64,000 nt of DNA. It comes from Desulfovibrio psychrotolerans (lineage in GTDB: Bacteria; Desulfobacterota; Desulfovibrionia; Desulfovibrionales; Desulfovibrionaceae). Numbering within the stretch: position 1 is the stretch's first letter; each line of letters opens with the position of its first letter. The stretch is taken from the NCBI RefSeq assembly GCF_013340305.1, contig NZ_BLVP01000008.1:483408-547407 (forward strand), read 5' to 3'. The notes beneath the pieces were generated by a model, which ran no database searches, had not been told where the DNA came from, and saw only the letters and a program-made list of their open reading frames with translations. Below are positions 26,664 through 35,980 of this stretch, one piece after another. The translations under genes were made by a program, and so were the position numbers.

Positions 26664-27536
26664 ATGAATAAATGGGAAAACAACAGGGCGTGGTTCCTTA
26701 TCCTGCCTGTCTTCGTGATTGTGGCCTTTAGTGCCGTTATTCCGCTTATGACGGTGGTGAACTATTCCGTTCAGGAGATTTTTGGCCCCGGGCAGCGCAT
26801 GTTTGTGGGCACGGAGTGGTTTGCGGAAACCCTTGCCGACAAGCGCCTGCATGACGCGCTGGGGCGGCAGTTGCTGTTCTCCGGGCTGGTGCTGCTTATT
26901 GAGATGCCGCTGGGTGTGGGCATTGCGCTGACCATGCCCAAGAAGGGATGGGCGTCTTCTGCCTGTCTGGTTGTGCTGGCACTGCCGCTGCTTATTCCGT
27001 GGAACGTGATAGGCACCATTTGGATTATCTTTACGAGGCCGGATATAGGACTCTTCGGGGCGGCGTTCCATAATCTGGGCATACCGTTTGACCATACGGC
27101 GAGCCCACTGGATGCGTGGATAACGCTTATGCTCATGGAGGTGTGGCACTGGACGCCGCTTGTGGCCCTGCTGGCCTATGCCGGACTGCGCGCCATACCG
27201 GAAGCCTATTATCAGGCGGCCAAGATTGACGGTGCATCGGCATGGGCGGTGTTCCGCTACATTCAGTTGCCCAAGATGCGCGGGGTGCTGACCATTGCGC
27301 TGCTGCTGCGGTTCATGGACAGCTTCCTCATTTACGCGGAACCGTTTGTTCTTACGGGGGGCGGCCCCGGCAACGCGACCACCTTCCTGTCCATTTATCT
27401 GGTCAAGATAGCGGTGGGGCAGTTTGACCTTGGTCCCGCTGCCGCGTTCTCGCTCATCTACTTCCTCATTGTCCTGCTGTTCTGCTGGCTGTTTTATCAG
27501 GCCCTGCAGGCCGTGGGCACGGGAGACAAGAAATGA
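26664..27536 (+). CDS. glpP: Glycerol ABC transporter permease 1 (GlpP type)
   Basis: Six-helix inner-membrane permease of the MalF/UgpA class. Helices include FLILPVFVIVAFSAVIPLMT and LLFSGLVLLIEMPLGVGIAL. The cytoplasmic EAA loop is EAYYQAAKIDGASAWAVFRY. 290 residues. It starts 9 bases after the ATPase gene and overlaps the next permease by 4 bases. Confidence 0.9.
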   Translation: MNKWENNRAWFLILPVFVIVAFSAVIPLMTVVNYSVQEIFGPGQRMFVGTEWFAETLADKRLHDALGRQLLFSGLVLLIEMPLGVGIALTMPKKGWASSACLVVLALPLLIPWNVIGTIWIIFTRPDIGLFGAAFHNLGIPFDHTASPLDAWITLMLMEVWHWTPLVALLAYAGLRAIPEAYYQAAKIDGASAWAVFRYIQLPKMRGVLTIALLLRFMDSFLIYAEPFVLTGGGPGNATTFLSIYLVKIAVGQFDLGPAAAFSLIYFLIVLLFCWLFYQALQAVGTGDKK

Positions 27537-28336
27537 AGATACGCAAACGTTACTTTGTGCTTATCATCTATCTGGTGCTGCTGTTCCTGCCCATCTACTG
27601 GATGCTGAACATGTCGCTGCGCACCAACGCGGATATTCTGGGCAGCCTGTCCATGTATCCCAAGGAGCCCACGCTGGAGAACTACCTGAAGATATTCCGC
27701 GATCCTTCATGGTATTCCGGCTACATAAACTCCATTATCTATGTTTCCATGAACACGGTTATCTCTCTGGTTACGGCGCTTCCCGCCGCCTATGCCTTTT
27801 CGCGCTACCGGTTCATCGGCGACAAGCATGTGTTCTTCTGGCTGCTGACCAACCGTATGGCGCCGCCCGCGGTGTTTCTGCTGCCCTTCTTCCAGCTGTA
27901 TTCCACCTTTAACCTCATTGACACGCACATAGCGGTGGCGCTGGCCCACTGCCTGTTCAACGTGCCGCTGGCGGTGTGGATACTGGAAGGGTTTATGTCC
28001 GGCGTGCCGAGAGAGATTGACGAGACAGCCTTTATTGACGGGTACAGTTTTCCCCGGTTTTTCATCCGGGTGTTTGTGCCCCTCATCCGGGCGGGCATAG
28101 GCGTTACCGCCTTCTTCTGCTTCATGTTCAGTTGGGTGGAACTGCTGCTTGCACGTACGCTCACCACCACGGCGGCAAAGCCCATCGCTGCAACCATGAC
28201 CCGCACAGTGAGTGCCACGGGGCTTGACTGGGGTCTGCTCGCCGCGGCGGGTATGCTGACCATAGTGCCCGGTGCGCTGGTCATCTGGTTCGTGCGCAAC
28301 CATCTTGCCAAGGGCTTTGCCCTGGGACGCGTGTAG
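27533..28336 (+). CDS. glpQ: Glycerol ABC transporter permease 2 (GlpQ type)
   Basis: MalG/UgpE-class permease, 267 residues, six helices, starting with YFVLIIYLVLLFLPIYWML. The EAA loop is REIDETAFIDGYSFPRFFIR. It forms the heterodimeric channel with the preceding permease. In the rhizobial naming used here glpQ is a permease, not the phosphodiesterase. Confidence 0.9.
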   Translation: MKIRKRYFVLIIYLVLLFLPIYWMLNMSLRTNADILGSLSMYPKEPTLENYLKIFRDPSWYSGYINSIIYVSMNTVISLVTALPAAYAFSRYRFIGDKHVFFWLLTNRMAPPAVFLLPFFQLYSTFNLIDTHIAVALAHCLFNVPLAVWILEGFMSGVPREIDETAFIDGYSFPRFFIRVFVPLIRAGIGVTAFFCFMFSWVELLLARTLTTTAAKPIAATMTRTVSATGLDWGLLAAAGMLTIVPGALVIWFVRNHLAKGFALGRV

Positions 28337-28345
28337 GAGGCGGAC

Positions 28346-28624
28346 ATGAACATGGAATGGATGGCGTGGACGCCGATTACGGCTGCGTTCTTTTCGGTTA
28401 TTGTGGTCATGCTCATCGGCATGACCATATGGGAGATTGTTTCTCCCAACGTGGCGCGCAAGGGGTTTTTGCCCATTGTGACCACGCGGGGAGACAGGTT
28501 GTTCATCGGTCTGCTGGGAAGCGCCTATATTCATCTGGCATGGCTGGGACTTACGGGTTTTCCGCTGTGGATGGCAACGGTGCTGGCGGTGGGCTTTATT
28601 ATCTCCGTCATCCGATGGGGGTAG
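28346..28624 (+). CDS. glpU: DUF2160 small membrane protein (GlpU type)
   Basis: 92-residue protein with three hydrophobic segments (ITAAFFSVIVVMLIGMTIW, LFIGLLGSAYIHLAWLGL, MATVLAVGFIISVI). It matches the small DUF2160 protein that always accompanies this type of glycerol/polyol ABC operon; function unknown, perhaps an accessory to the permeases. The ATG follows GGAGGCGGAC. A 254-base gap follows, without a gene. Confidence 0.82.
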   Translation: MNMEWMAWTPITAAFFSVIVVMLIGMTIWEIVSPNVARKGFLPIVTTRGDRLFIGLLGSAYIHLAWLGLTGFPLWMATVLAVGFIISVIRWG

Positions 28625-28878
28625 CCGGAGAGAGCAGGGTGCCCTGAAACCGGGCGGCAGAAGGTGCTGCTGCGTTGCCGCAGTGTGCAATGCCTGAGTT
28701 GTGGTGTGGCGGATTGCCTTGCTCTGCCGGAGACAGACTGCGGAGACGGTCTGTTTTGCAGGTGACCCTGATGGGGCATACAGCGGTTTTTTTGGGGTGA
28801 AGATGCCGGAGAGCTTTTTCCGGCGGAACATGGTACGGAGTTTGTGGAGTTCTTTGTCTTTTGAACACGGAGGTATGT

Positions 28879-30618
28879 ATGAAACTGAGGCGTGTGTTCT
28901 TGGTGGGAACGCTTATTGCGGCGCTCCTCGGCCTCGCTGGCATCGCAGTTGCCGATGATGCCCAGTATAAGGCTGCTGCAAAGAAATGGATCGATCAGGA
29001 ATTTCAGCCTTCCACGCTGAGCAAAGACGATCAGATGAAGGAAATGGAGTGGTTCATCAATGCCGCCAAGCCCTTCCGCGGCATGGAAATCAAGGTGGTT
29101 TCCGAAACCATTCCCACCCATGAGTACGAATCCAAGGTGCTCGCCAAGGCGTTTTACGAAATCACGGGCATTAAGGTCACGCATGACCTGATTCAGGAAG
29201 GCGACGTGATTGAGAAGTTGCAGGTGCAGATGCAGTCCGGCGAGAACGTGTTTGACGCCTATGTCAACGACTCGGACCTCATAGGCACGCACTTCCGCTC
29301 CGGCCACGTGGTGAACCTCACCGACTGGATGACGGGAGAAGGCAAGGACGCAACCCTGCCTACGCTGGATATCGACGACTTTATCGGCAAGTCGTTCACC
29401 ACCGGACCTGACGGCAAGCTGTATCAGCTGCCCGACCAGCAGTTCGCAAACCTGTATTGGTTCCGTTACGACTGGTTCCAGCGCCCCGAACTGAAGAAGG
29501 CGTTTAAGGAACTGTATGGCTATGAACTGGGCGTGCCCGTGAACTGGTCCGCCTATGAAGACATTGCCGAGTTCTTCTCTAAGCATGTGAAGGAAGTGGA
29601 CGGCGTTGCCGTGTACGGTCACATGGACTACGGCAAGAAGGCTCCCGACCTTGGCTGGCGTTTCACCGACGCATGGCTCTCTATGGCCGGTGCCGGTGAC
29701 AAGGGACTGCCCAACGGCAAGCCCGTGGACGAATGGGGCATTCGTGTTGACGGTTGCCGTCCTGTGGGCGCAAGCGTTTCCCGCGGTGGCGCGACCAACG
29801 GCCCCGCCGCCAAGTACGCCCTGCGCAAGTACATGGAATGGCTGCGTCTGTATGCTCCTCCCGGCGCGCTTGGCATGGACTTCTACCAGTCTCTGCCCAG
29901 CCTTGCCAAGGGTAACGTGGCTCAGCAGATATTCTGGTACACTGCGTTTACCGCTTCCATGGTGGAAGAAGGCACGCCTGTCGTGAATGCCGATGGCACC
30001 CCCAAGTGGCGCATGGCTCCTTCGCCGCGCGGACCTTACTGGGAAGAAGGCCAGAAGCTCGGGTATCAGGACTGCGGTTCGTGGACCCTGCTGAAGAGCA
30101 CCCCTGTGGACCGCCGCAAGGCCGCATGGCTGTTTGCACAGTTCTGCGTTGCCAAGACCACCTCGCTGAAGAAGACCCATGTGGGCCTTACCCCCATCCG
30201 CGACAGCGACATACGGCATGAATCCTTCACCGAACGCGCACCCAAGCTGGGCGGTCTGGTGGAATTCTACCGCAGCCCCGCACGCGTTTCGTGGACGCCC
30301 ACCGGAACCAACGTGCCGGATTATCCCAAGCTGGCACAGCTATGGTGGCAGAACATAGGTGAAGCCGTGGCCGGTGAAGTGACTGTGGAAACCGCCATGG
30401 ACAACCTTGCCCGCGAACAGGACAAGATTCTTGCCCGCCTTGAGCGTTCCAACACGCTGGGCGAGTGCGGTCCCAAGCTGAACCCCGAACGGGACGAAGA
30501 GTACTGGCTGAGCCAGCCCGGCGCTCCCAAGCCCAAGCTGGCGAACGAAAAGCCGCAGGGCGAAACCATCGACTACGACACGCTTATTCAGGCGTGGAAG
30601 GAAGGCCGCGCACGCTAG
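28879..30618 (+). CDS. glpV: Periplasmic glycerol-binding protein (GlpV type)
   Basis: Substrate-binding protein of the ABC importer, 579 residues, in the large extracellular solute-binding class. Start ATG 28879 has GGAGGT 5 bases upstream. The signal peptide is KLRRVFLVGTLIAALLGLAG ending in IAVA before DDAQ. Features include DQQFANLYWFRYDWFQRPEL and FRGMEIKVVSETIPTHEYES. It is separated from the membrane genes by 254 bases and followed by a strong terminator, which allows separate high expression. Confidence 0.88.
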   Translation: MKLRRVFLVGTLIAALLGLAGIAVADDAQYKAAAKKWIDQEFQPSTLSKDDQMKEMEWFINAAKPFRGMEIKVVSETIPTHEYESKVLAKAFYEITGIKVTHDLIQEGDVIEKLQVQMQSGENVFDAYVNDSDLIGTHFRSGHVVNLTDWMTGEGKDATLPTLDIDDFIGKSFTTGPDGKLYQLPDQQFANLYWFRYDWFQRPELKKAFKELYGYELGVPVNWSAYEDIAEFFSKHVKEVDGVAVYGHMDYGKKAPDLGWRFTDAWLSMAGAGDKGLPNGKPVDEWGIRVDGCRPVGASVSRGGATNGPAAKYALRKYMEWLRLYAPPGALGMDFYQSLPSLAKGNVAQQIFWYTAFTASMVEEGTPVVNADGTPKWRMAPSPRGPYWEEGQKLGYQDCGSWTLLKSTPVDRRKAAWLFAQFCVAKTTSLKKTHVGLTPIRDSDIRHESFTERAPKLGGLVEFYRSPARVSWTPTGTNVPDYPKLAQLWWQNIGEAVAGEVTVETAMDNLAREQDKILARLERSNTLGECGPKLNPERDEEYWLSQPGAPKPKLANEKPQGETIDYDTLIQAWKEGRAR

Positions 30619-30649
30619 TGTGGTCTTGATGGTGTGATGTGCATACGAA

Positions 30650-30677
30650 GGGGCGTCCCGCCGGGGCGCCCCTTTTC
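30650..30677 (+). terminator. Intrinsic terminator of the glycerol ABC operon
   Basis: Stem GGGGCG (30650-30655) with CGCCCC (30667-30672), then TTTTC. It is 32 bases after the binding-protein stop. Confidence 0.85.
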
Positions 30678-30716
30678 TTGTGATGGTGCGGACATATTCG
30701 TGGATAGGCCGAAGAA

Positions 30717-30762
30717 CGCCTGACGGCCTGTGAAAAGCGGGTTTTCAGCAGGCCGTCAGGCG
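30717..30762. repeat. Long hairpin with a 20-bp stem
   Basis: CGCCTGACGGCCTG (30717-30730) pairs with CAGGCCGTCAGGCG (30749-30762); inside, TGAAAA (30731-30736) pairs with TTTTCA (30742-30747). It lies between two convergent genes and could be a bidirectional terminator for 30819-31085 on minus, though neither side has a long T-run. Confidence 0.7.
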
Positions 30763-30818
30763 AAAATGGTTCGGCGGATGCGGATCAGGCGCGTATGAAC
30801 GCAGCCCGAGCAGGCGGG

Positions 30819-31085
30819 TTAGCCCCGCATCTTCTTCAGGGCGTCCAGCGCGGCATGCGGTATGGCCAGCTTTTTGTCCGCCTGTGCAAAGTCGGCAGGC
30901 CAGAGCTTGGCGGCGGTGTTGATGTGGCCCAGAATGTTCGCGGCGTCTTCTTCGGAGTAGTCCAGATCGTCGGCGAGATCGGTGATGCTAAACTTGTATG
31001 ACTTCTTGCCGCCGGGCGAGGTTGCGTTTCGGGTGCCCAGAATCAAGTAGTCCAGTACGTAGTTAACATCTCTAGGGTCGACCAT
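30819..31085 (-). CDS. Conserved small protein, unknown function
   Basis: 88 residues from the ATG at 31085, preceded by GAGAGGAAATCAC. Contains DPRDVNYVLDYLILGTRN, SYKFSITDLADDLDYSEED and ANILGHINTAAKLWPA; mainly helical and acidic, suggestive of a small helix-turn-helix-like fold but without a clear motif. A longer open frame to 31295 has no supporting start. I do not recognise the family. Confidence 0.65.
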   Translation of the reverse strand: MVDPRDVNYVLDYLILGTRNATSPGGKKSYKFSITDLADDLDYSEEDAANILGHINTAAKLWPADFAQADKKLAIPHAALDALKKMRG

Positions 31086-31623
31086 GTGATTTCCTCTCGA
31101 ATTGCAGTCTTTTTCATTGGGCATGCGGCGTGCGGCAGGACCGGGGCGGGACTGTGGTGAGCCCGTGTGCGGGGTGCTGCGCGGTTTGCCAGCATGCGTA
31201 TGCATCATGTTGCCAGAATTCCCGCAAGTTGCAAAGCAAAGCAAGCGGTAACCGTGATATGGGAGAAAACGTCCCCTCATCCGGCATGCCAGCACAGCGT
31301 GAGCGCAAATTCAATGCTCTGCAAGGGGGTTTTCTGACCGATGCCTGTGCGCGGTGCATGGCACCCGCACGGCGTGAGGCTTCCTACCACGGCGGTACAT
31401 GAAAGGCAAAGGGGAAACGCCCGCCGCGCCCCGGAAAATGTGCGCCGGAGGGCTTTTTGCTTGCTGCCGGACGGTCGGGGAGGGAGTGCGGTGTTTGTAT
31501 TTGGGGAGTGAGTATATACTGTTTACGAGATGGAAGATGATGGAGCATGCAGACGCACGCAAAAGAAATGCACTTTTGTGCAAGAGACTGCACAGTCGTT
31601 TCAGGTATGGGGGCAGGGGTGTT

Positions 31624-31642
31624 CATGAATGTGTTATTCATG
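31624..31642. promoter_or_regulatory. Perfect 7-bp dyad upstream of the MucR gene
   Basis: CATGAAT-GTGTT-ATTCATG, 189 bases before the MucR start, in a 745-base AT-richer gap (31086-31830) where I see no gene. It may be an operator. Confidence 0.4.
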
Positions 31643-31830
31643 GTTCTTAAAAATTGTAAGCTCCACCCCGTTGAAAATGCTTTGATTATACCATGCTAAG
31701 GGTGAATGTGGAGTGCTGCTGGAGTATTGTTTAGCGCAAGGAATTGTTCTCCCGTAAAATTTTCATGTACATTTTCCATGTTTGTGTTTATCTGGGGATA
31801 GAAACTAACCCCCCCTTAAGAGGTGCCATA

Positions 31831-32280
31831 ATGAACACGAACCCGTATTTTGATCAGGCGATGGCTATGGTGCAGGCGCAGGCTGGCGTGAAGCAGATGA
31901 CCCCCGCCGAGATGATTGCAATGGTTAAGGATTTGGCTGAAGGTTTGGCAAAACTTTCCGGCAGCGAAGTTGCAGAGTGTGTGTGCGAAGAGGCTGCAGA
32001 AGGCCCGGTTGTTGATCCCAAAAAGGCCATTAAGCAGAACTCCATTATTTGCGTGGAGTGCGGAAAGTCCTTCAAGATTTTGGGCAAGAAGCATCTTGCT
32101 ACACACGGACTTACGCCTAATGAATATCGCGAGAAGCACGGCTACAAAAAGGGTACTGCCCTTGTTTGTAAAAGTCTTGCCAAGCAGCGCAAGGAAAAGA
32201 TGGCTTCCATGAGGATTTGGGAAAAGGTGGAAAGCCGCGGCAAGAAGAGCACGGCCAAGCCCGCAAAGGCTGAAAAGTAA
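31831..32280 (+). CDS. Ros/MucR-family zinc-finger regulator
   Basis: 149 residues. Prokaryotic C2H2-like zinc finger: CVECGKSFKILGKKHLATH (Cys, Cys, His, His), followed by the family motif GLTPNEYREKHG. MucR proteins in alphaproteobacteria control exopolysaccharide and motility genes, and Desulfovibrio-type genomes carry several copies. ATG 31831 follows AAGAGGTGCCATA; the open frame extends to 31744 without a ribosome site. The C-terminus is Lys-rich. Confidence 0.88.
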   Translation: MNTNPYFDQAMAMVQAQAGVKQMTPAEMIAMVKDLAEGLAKLSGSEVAECVCEEAAEGPVVDPKKAIKQNSIICVECGKSFKILGKKHLATHGLTPNEYREKHGYKKGTALVCKSLAKQRKEKMASMRIWEKVESRGKKSTAKPAKAEK

Positions 32281-32408
32281 GCGGAGATTTACATCCCCGG
32301 CAGCGGTTGCTGCTTTGCCGGAATGTTCACCGCGAGTACGGGAACATGAACAGGCAGGTGGCACCCGGCTATGGCTGAGGTTTCAGCCATGATGATACTG
32401 CATGAAAT

Positions 32409-32448
32409 ATCCCCCGCCACGCGATGTGCATGGCGGGGGATTGCTTTT
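32409..32448. terminator. Bidirectional terminator between MucR gene and hypD
   Basis: ATCCCCCGCCA (32409-32419) pairs with TGGCGGGGGAT (32431-32441). Plus side ends TTGCTTTT, minus side ATTTC. It lies between two convergent genes. Confidence 0.8.
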
Positions 32449-32485
32449 GGATGCTGCGGGCGGGCGCGGCAGATGGGGTGCCCTG

Positions 32486-34882
32486 CTACGCGAATTCCTG
32501 CTCTGTTCTGCGGATGATTTCTTCCTGATGGTCGGCATCCAGATCCACGAAGTAGTCGCTGTATCCCGCCACGCGGACGAGCAGGTTGCGGTATTCATCC
32601 GGGGTGGTCTGCGCCTTGCGCAGAGTGGCGGTATCTACCACGTTGAACTGAATGTGGTGCCCGTTCATGGCAAAGTAGGTGCGGATAAGCTGGGCAAGTT
32701 TGTCCAGATCGCCCTCGCCTGCAAGGACGGCAGGCAGGAAACGCTGGTTGAGCAGAGTGCCGCCGGATTTGATCTGGTCCATCTTGCTCAGGGACTTGAT
32801 GACCGCCGTGGGGCCTTGTCTGTCTGCTCCGTGGGAGGGCGAGGTGCCGTCTGACTCCGGCAGGTGGGCGAGGCGTCCGTTCGGTGTGGCACCCAGCATT
32901 TTGCCGAAATAGACATGGCACGTGGTGGAGAGCATATTCAGGTGGTAGACGGTGCCCTTGGTGTTCGGCTTGCCGTCTATGGCGGCGAACAGGGAATCGT
33001 ACACCCGGCGCATCAGGTTGTCTGCCCTGTCGTCATCATTGCCGAAGAAGGGGGTTTTGTTCCACAGGCGCAGGCGCAGTGCCTCCTTGCCCCTGAAGTT
33101 AGCGGCGAGGGCGGTGAGCAACTCGTCCATGGAAACTAAGGGAAGCTTGGAGGCCTCGGCATCTGCAGTGGCGGTATCTGTGCCGAACACATGGGTTTTC
33201 AGGGCGGAAAGGCTGTCCGTTACCGTGCCTATGCCGCAGCACTGGATGTAGTTGGTGTTGTAGCGCGGGCCGCCGTTGTAGTAGTCCTGTCCCTGTTCTA
33301 TGCAGTCGTGGATGACCACGGACAGGAACGGGGCAGGGGAATGCAGGGCGTACATGCGCTCTATGTAGTTGTTTACGCGGATTTTCAGGTCCACCACGTA
33401 TTCCAGTTGGCGGGTGAAGGCGGCGTACAGGTCGTCAAAGGTGGCGAAGTGGCGCGGGTCGCCCGTCTGCGGGCCGACCTGCATGCCTGTGAGCGGGTCT
33501 GTGCCGTTGTTCAGGGTTATTTCCAGCACCTTGGGCACGTTCAGGTAGCCGGTGAGGATGTAGGCTTCCTTCCCGAAGCTGCCTGTTTCTATGCAGCCGC
33601 TGGTGCCGCCTTCGCGGGCGTCTTCCACGGTCTTGCCCACGCGGATCTGCTGCATGACCACGGTATCTGTATTGAAAACGCTGGGATAGCCGTAGCCGTT
33701 GCGGATGACCCGCGCCGCAGCCTTGAGGAAGCGTTGCGGGGTCTGGCTGCTTATGTGCACGCTGGGCTGGGGTTGCAGCAGGTGGAGTTCGTCCGCCACT
33801 TCCAGAATGAGGAAGGAGACCTCGTTCACGCCGTCGGTGCCGTCGCGCCGCAGTCCGCCGAGGTTGATCTGGGTGAAGTCGTTGTAAGTGCCGCTTTCTT
33901 TGGCGGTGACGCCCACCTTGGGCGGGGCGGGGTGGTTGTTCACCTTTATCCAGAAGCAGGCGAGGAGTTCCTTTGCGCTGTCACGGGTGAGGGTGCCGTG
34001 TGCCAGTTCTGCCTCGTAAAAGGGCGCGAGGTGTTGGTCCAGATGACCGGGGCTCATGGCGTCCCAGCCGTTCAGTTCGGTAATGGTGCCCAGATGGACG
34101 AACCAGTACATTTGCAGCGCCTCGTGGAAGGTGCGCGGGGCATGGGCGGGCACACGGCGGCAGACCTGCGCCATGTGGAGCAGTTCCGCCCTGCGGTGGT
34201 GATCTTGTTCTGCCTGCGCCATGGATTCCGCGAGGGCGGCGTGGCGTTCTGCAAAGATGATGACGGCATCGCAGGCGATATCCATTGCCCGGAGCTGCTC
34301 GGCGCGTTCCGGGGCAAGGGGGTCGTTCAGGTAGTCCAGACGGGCGATGCGGTCTGCTATGCGGGCTTTGTAGTCCAGCATGCCCGTGCTGTAGATGGTG
34401 CCGTCCAGCGCGGTGTGGCCCGGAGCGCGTTGTTCCATGAATTCGGTGAACAGGCCGGATTCATAGGCGTTTTTCCATTCCTGCGGCACGTTGCCGAAGA
34501 CCCGGTCGCGCATGGAACGCCCCTTCCAGTAAGGAACGACCTCGCGCTCATAGGTGGCGATGTCTGTTTCGGAAACGCTGTAGCGGGCCATCTCGCGGCT
34601 GTTCAGGATGCGCAGGTCTTTTGCCGAATGGCAGGTGAGTTCCGGGAAGGTGGGCACCACCTTGGGCGCGGGACCGCGCTCGCCCACGATGAGCTCGTGC
34701 GCGCCTATGTAGATGGTCTTGCGCTCGCACAGGTGGCGGAAAAACAGCGCACGCAGCACGGGCAGGGAATGTTTGCCGTAGTGTTCCCTGTAAAATTCGG
34801 TCTCCAGCAGGGCGCGTTCTATGGAGATGGCGGGCTTTGCCCCGAAGCTCTCCTTGCGCAGGTTCCAAATGCGTTGGTTCAT
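32486..34882 (-). CDS. hypD: trans-4-Hydroxy-L-proline dehydratase (glycyl radical enzyme)
   Basis: Glycyl radical enzyme predicted to dehydrate trans-4-hydroxy-L-proline to 1-pyrroline-5-carboxylate. 798 residues. The radical Gly is 773 (VRVAGYSDYF) and the thiyl Cys is 430 in GTSGCIETGSFGKE, with Glu432. Every substrate-site residue I recall from the C. difficile HypD structure is present at a constant offset of 4: Phe148, His156, Asp274, Ser330, Asp335, Phe336, Tyr446 and Thr641. That separates it from choline, glycerol and isethionate lyases. Its activase is encoded 1 base upstream. No pyrroline-5-carboxylate reductase gene lies nearby. Confidence 0.88.
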   Translation of the reverse strand: MNQRIWNLRKESFGAKPAISIERALLETEFYREHYGKHSLPVLRALFFRHLCERKTIYIGAHELIVGERGPAPKVVPTFPELTCHSAKDLRILNSREMARYSVSETDIATYEREVVPYWKGRSMRDRVFGNVPQEWKNAYESGLFTEFMEQRAPGHTALDGTIYSTGMLDYKARIADRIARLDYLNDPLAPERAEQLRAMDIACDAVIIFAERHAALAESMAQAEQDHHRRAELLHMAQVCRRVPAHAPRTFHEALQMYWFVHLGTITELNGWDAMSPGHLDQHLAPFYEAELAHGTLTRDSAKELLACFWIKVNNHPAPPKVGVTAKESGTYNDFTQINLGGLRRDGTDGVNEVSFLILEVADELHLLQPQPSVHISSQTPQRFLKAAARVIRNGYGYPSVFNTDTVVMQQIRVGKTVEDAREGGTSGCIETGSFGKEAYILTGYLNVPKVLEITLNNGTDPLTGMQVGPQTGDPRHFATFDDLYAAFTRQLEYVVDLKIRVNNYIERMYALHSPAPFLSVVIHDCIEQGQDYYNGGPRYNTNYIQCCGIGTVTDSLSALKTHVFGTDTATADAEASKLPLVSMDELLTALAANFRGKEALRLRLWNKTPFFGNDDDRADNLMRRVYDSLFAAIDGKPNTKGTVYHLNMLSTTCHVYFGKMLGATPNGRLAHLPESDGTSPSHGADRQGPTAVIKSLSKMDQIKSGGTLLNQRFLPAVLAGEGDLDKLAQLIRTYFAMNGHHIQFNVVDTATLRKAQTTPDEYRNLLVRVAGYSDYFVDLDADHQEEIIRRTEQEFA

Positions 34883-34883
34883 G

Positions 34884-35834
34884 TCAGCCTCCGGTATGCA
34901 CTGTGAGTCCGAATTGCCTGAGAATGTCTACCGCGTGCCGCACCCGTTGCGGGTCGGACGGGGGAATGTCTGAGCCGGGATAGGCCTTGCCCAGCTTGGC
35001 GTACTTGGCTTTTGCCGCGCTGTGATAAGGGAGCACGTCTACGGAACGGGTGCCGGGCGTTGCGTCAGGCGTTCTCTCGGACAGCGCGGCGATGAACGCG
35101 CCTGTGGCACGCAGGTTGGCATCGTCATCGTTTATGCCGGGAATAAGGGGGAGACGCAGCCGCAGGGGGTGCCCGTATTCCGCAAGGGTGGTGATGTTGG
35201 TCAGGATGCGCTTGTTGGAAACGCCCGTGAACCGTCTGTGCGTGGCATCATCCATATGCTTGATGTCTATGAGGAAGAGGTCTGTCTCTTTGGCGATATG
35301 GAGCAGCAGGGAGGTCTCCGCAAAGGCACTGGTATCCACGGCGCGGTGGATGCCGCGTCTGCCGCAGGCGCGCAGGAGTTCCAGCAGAAAGCCGGGTTGG
35401 GCCAGCGGTTCTCCGCCGGAAAAGGTGACGCCGCCCTCAGAGCAGTCGTAGAAAGGGCGGTCCTTTTCTATGGCTTCCAGCACCTGTTCCACGGACTGTT
35501 CGTTGCCTGTTGCCTCGTGCGCAAGGGCGGGGCAGACCTGCTCGCAGGTGGTGCACAGGCTGCACGCGGCATGGTCCCTTGCGGGGCCTGACGCGGTCAT
35601 GCGCAGGGCGTTGCCCGGACAGGCGGCGATGCACGCCCCGCAACCCACGCACCGTTCCGGCATGGTGACCATGACGGCGGGGTGGTCCATGCCTTCCGGA
35701 TTGTGGCACCATACGCAACGCAGGGGGCAGCCCTTGAGAAACACGCAGGTGCGCAGATTCGGCCCGTCGTGAATGGCGTAGCGTTTTATGGCGAATATGG
35801 TGCCGCCGGTGCGGGCGGGGCAGGGTCCTGTCAT
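34884..35834 (-). CDS. hypE: Glycyl radical enzyme activase (HypE type, radical SAM)
   Basis: Installs the glycyl radical on the adjacent HypD. PflA-family radical SAM enzyme with the AdoMet cluster motif CPLRCVWC (CxxxCxxC), two ferredoxin-like sets CVGCGACIAACP and CSLCTTCEQVCP that mark the dicluster activases of dehydratase-type glycyl radical enzymes, GGVTFSGGEPLAQP (AdoMet binding), and DIKHMDDATHRRFTG. About 316 residues from ATG 35834; an ATG at 35876 would add 14 residues, and neither has a strong ribosome site. Confidence 0.9.
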   Translation of the reverse strand: MTGPCPARTGGTIFAIKRYAIHDGPNLRTCVFLKGCPLRCVWCHNPEGMDHPAVMVTMPERCVGCGACIAACPGNALRMTASGPARDHAACSLCTTCEQVCPALAHEATGNEQSVEQVLEAIEKDRPFYDCSEGGVTFSGGEPLAQPGFLLELLRACGRRGIHRAVDTSAFAETSLLLHIAKETDLFLIDIKHMDDATHRRFTGVSNKRILTNITTLAEYGHPLRLRLPLIPGINDDDANLRATGAFIAALSERTPDATPGTRSVDVLPYHSAAKAKYAKLGKAYPGSDIPPSDPQRVRHAVDILRQFGLTVHTGG

Positions 35835-35980
35835 GATGTGCTCTGTTTTCAGGAATTGTTCCCAATAATATTTCACAAATAGGCGGCAGGTGCAACGGCT
35901 AATACGCGCACGGGTGGTTCAGCACAGGCAGGGCGTGTTATCCGCTGAATGCGCTGGCTACGCCGGATACGCTGCGGGTG

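Noticed and set aside
31300-31740. Small ORFs on both strands in the gap before the MucR gene
   Set aside because: Short, without ribosome sites, overlapping each other, and without conserved motifs.
33191-34906. 571-codon plus-strand ORF
   Set aside because: Antisense shadow of hypD.
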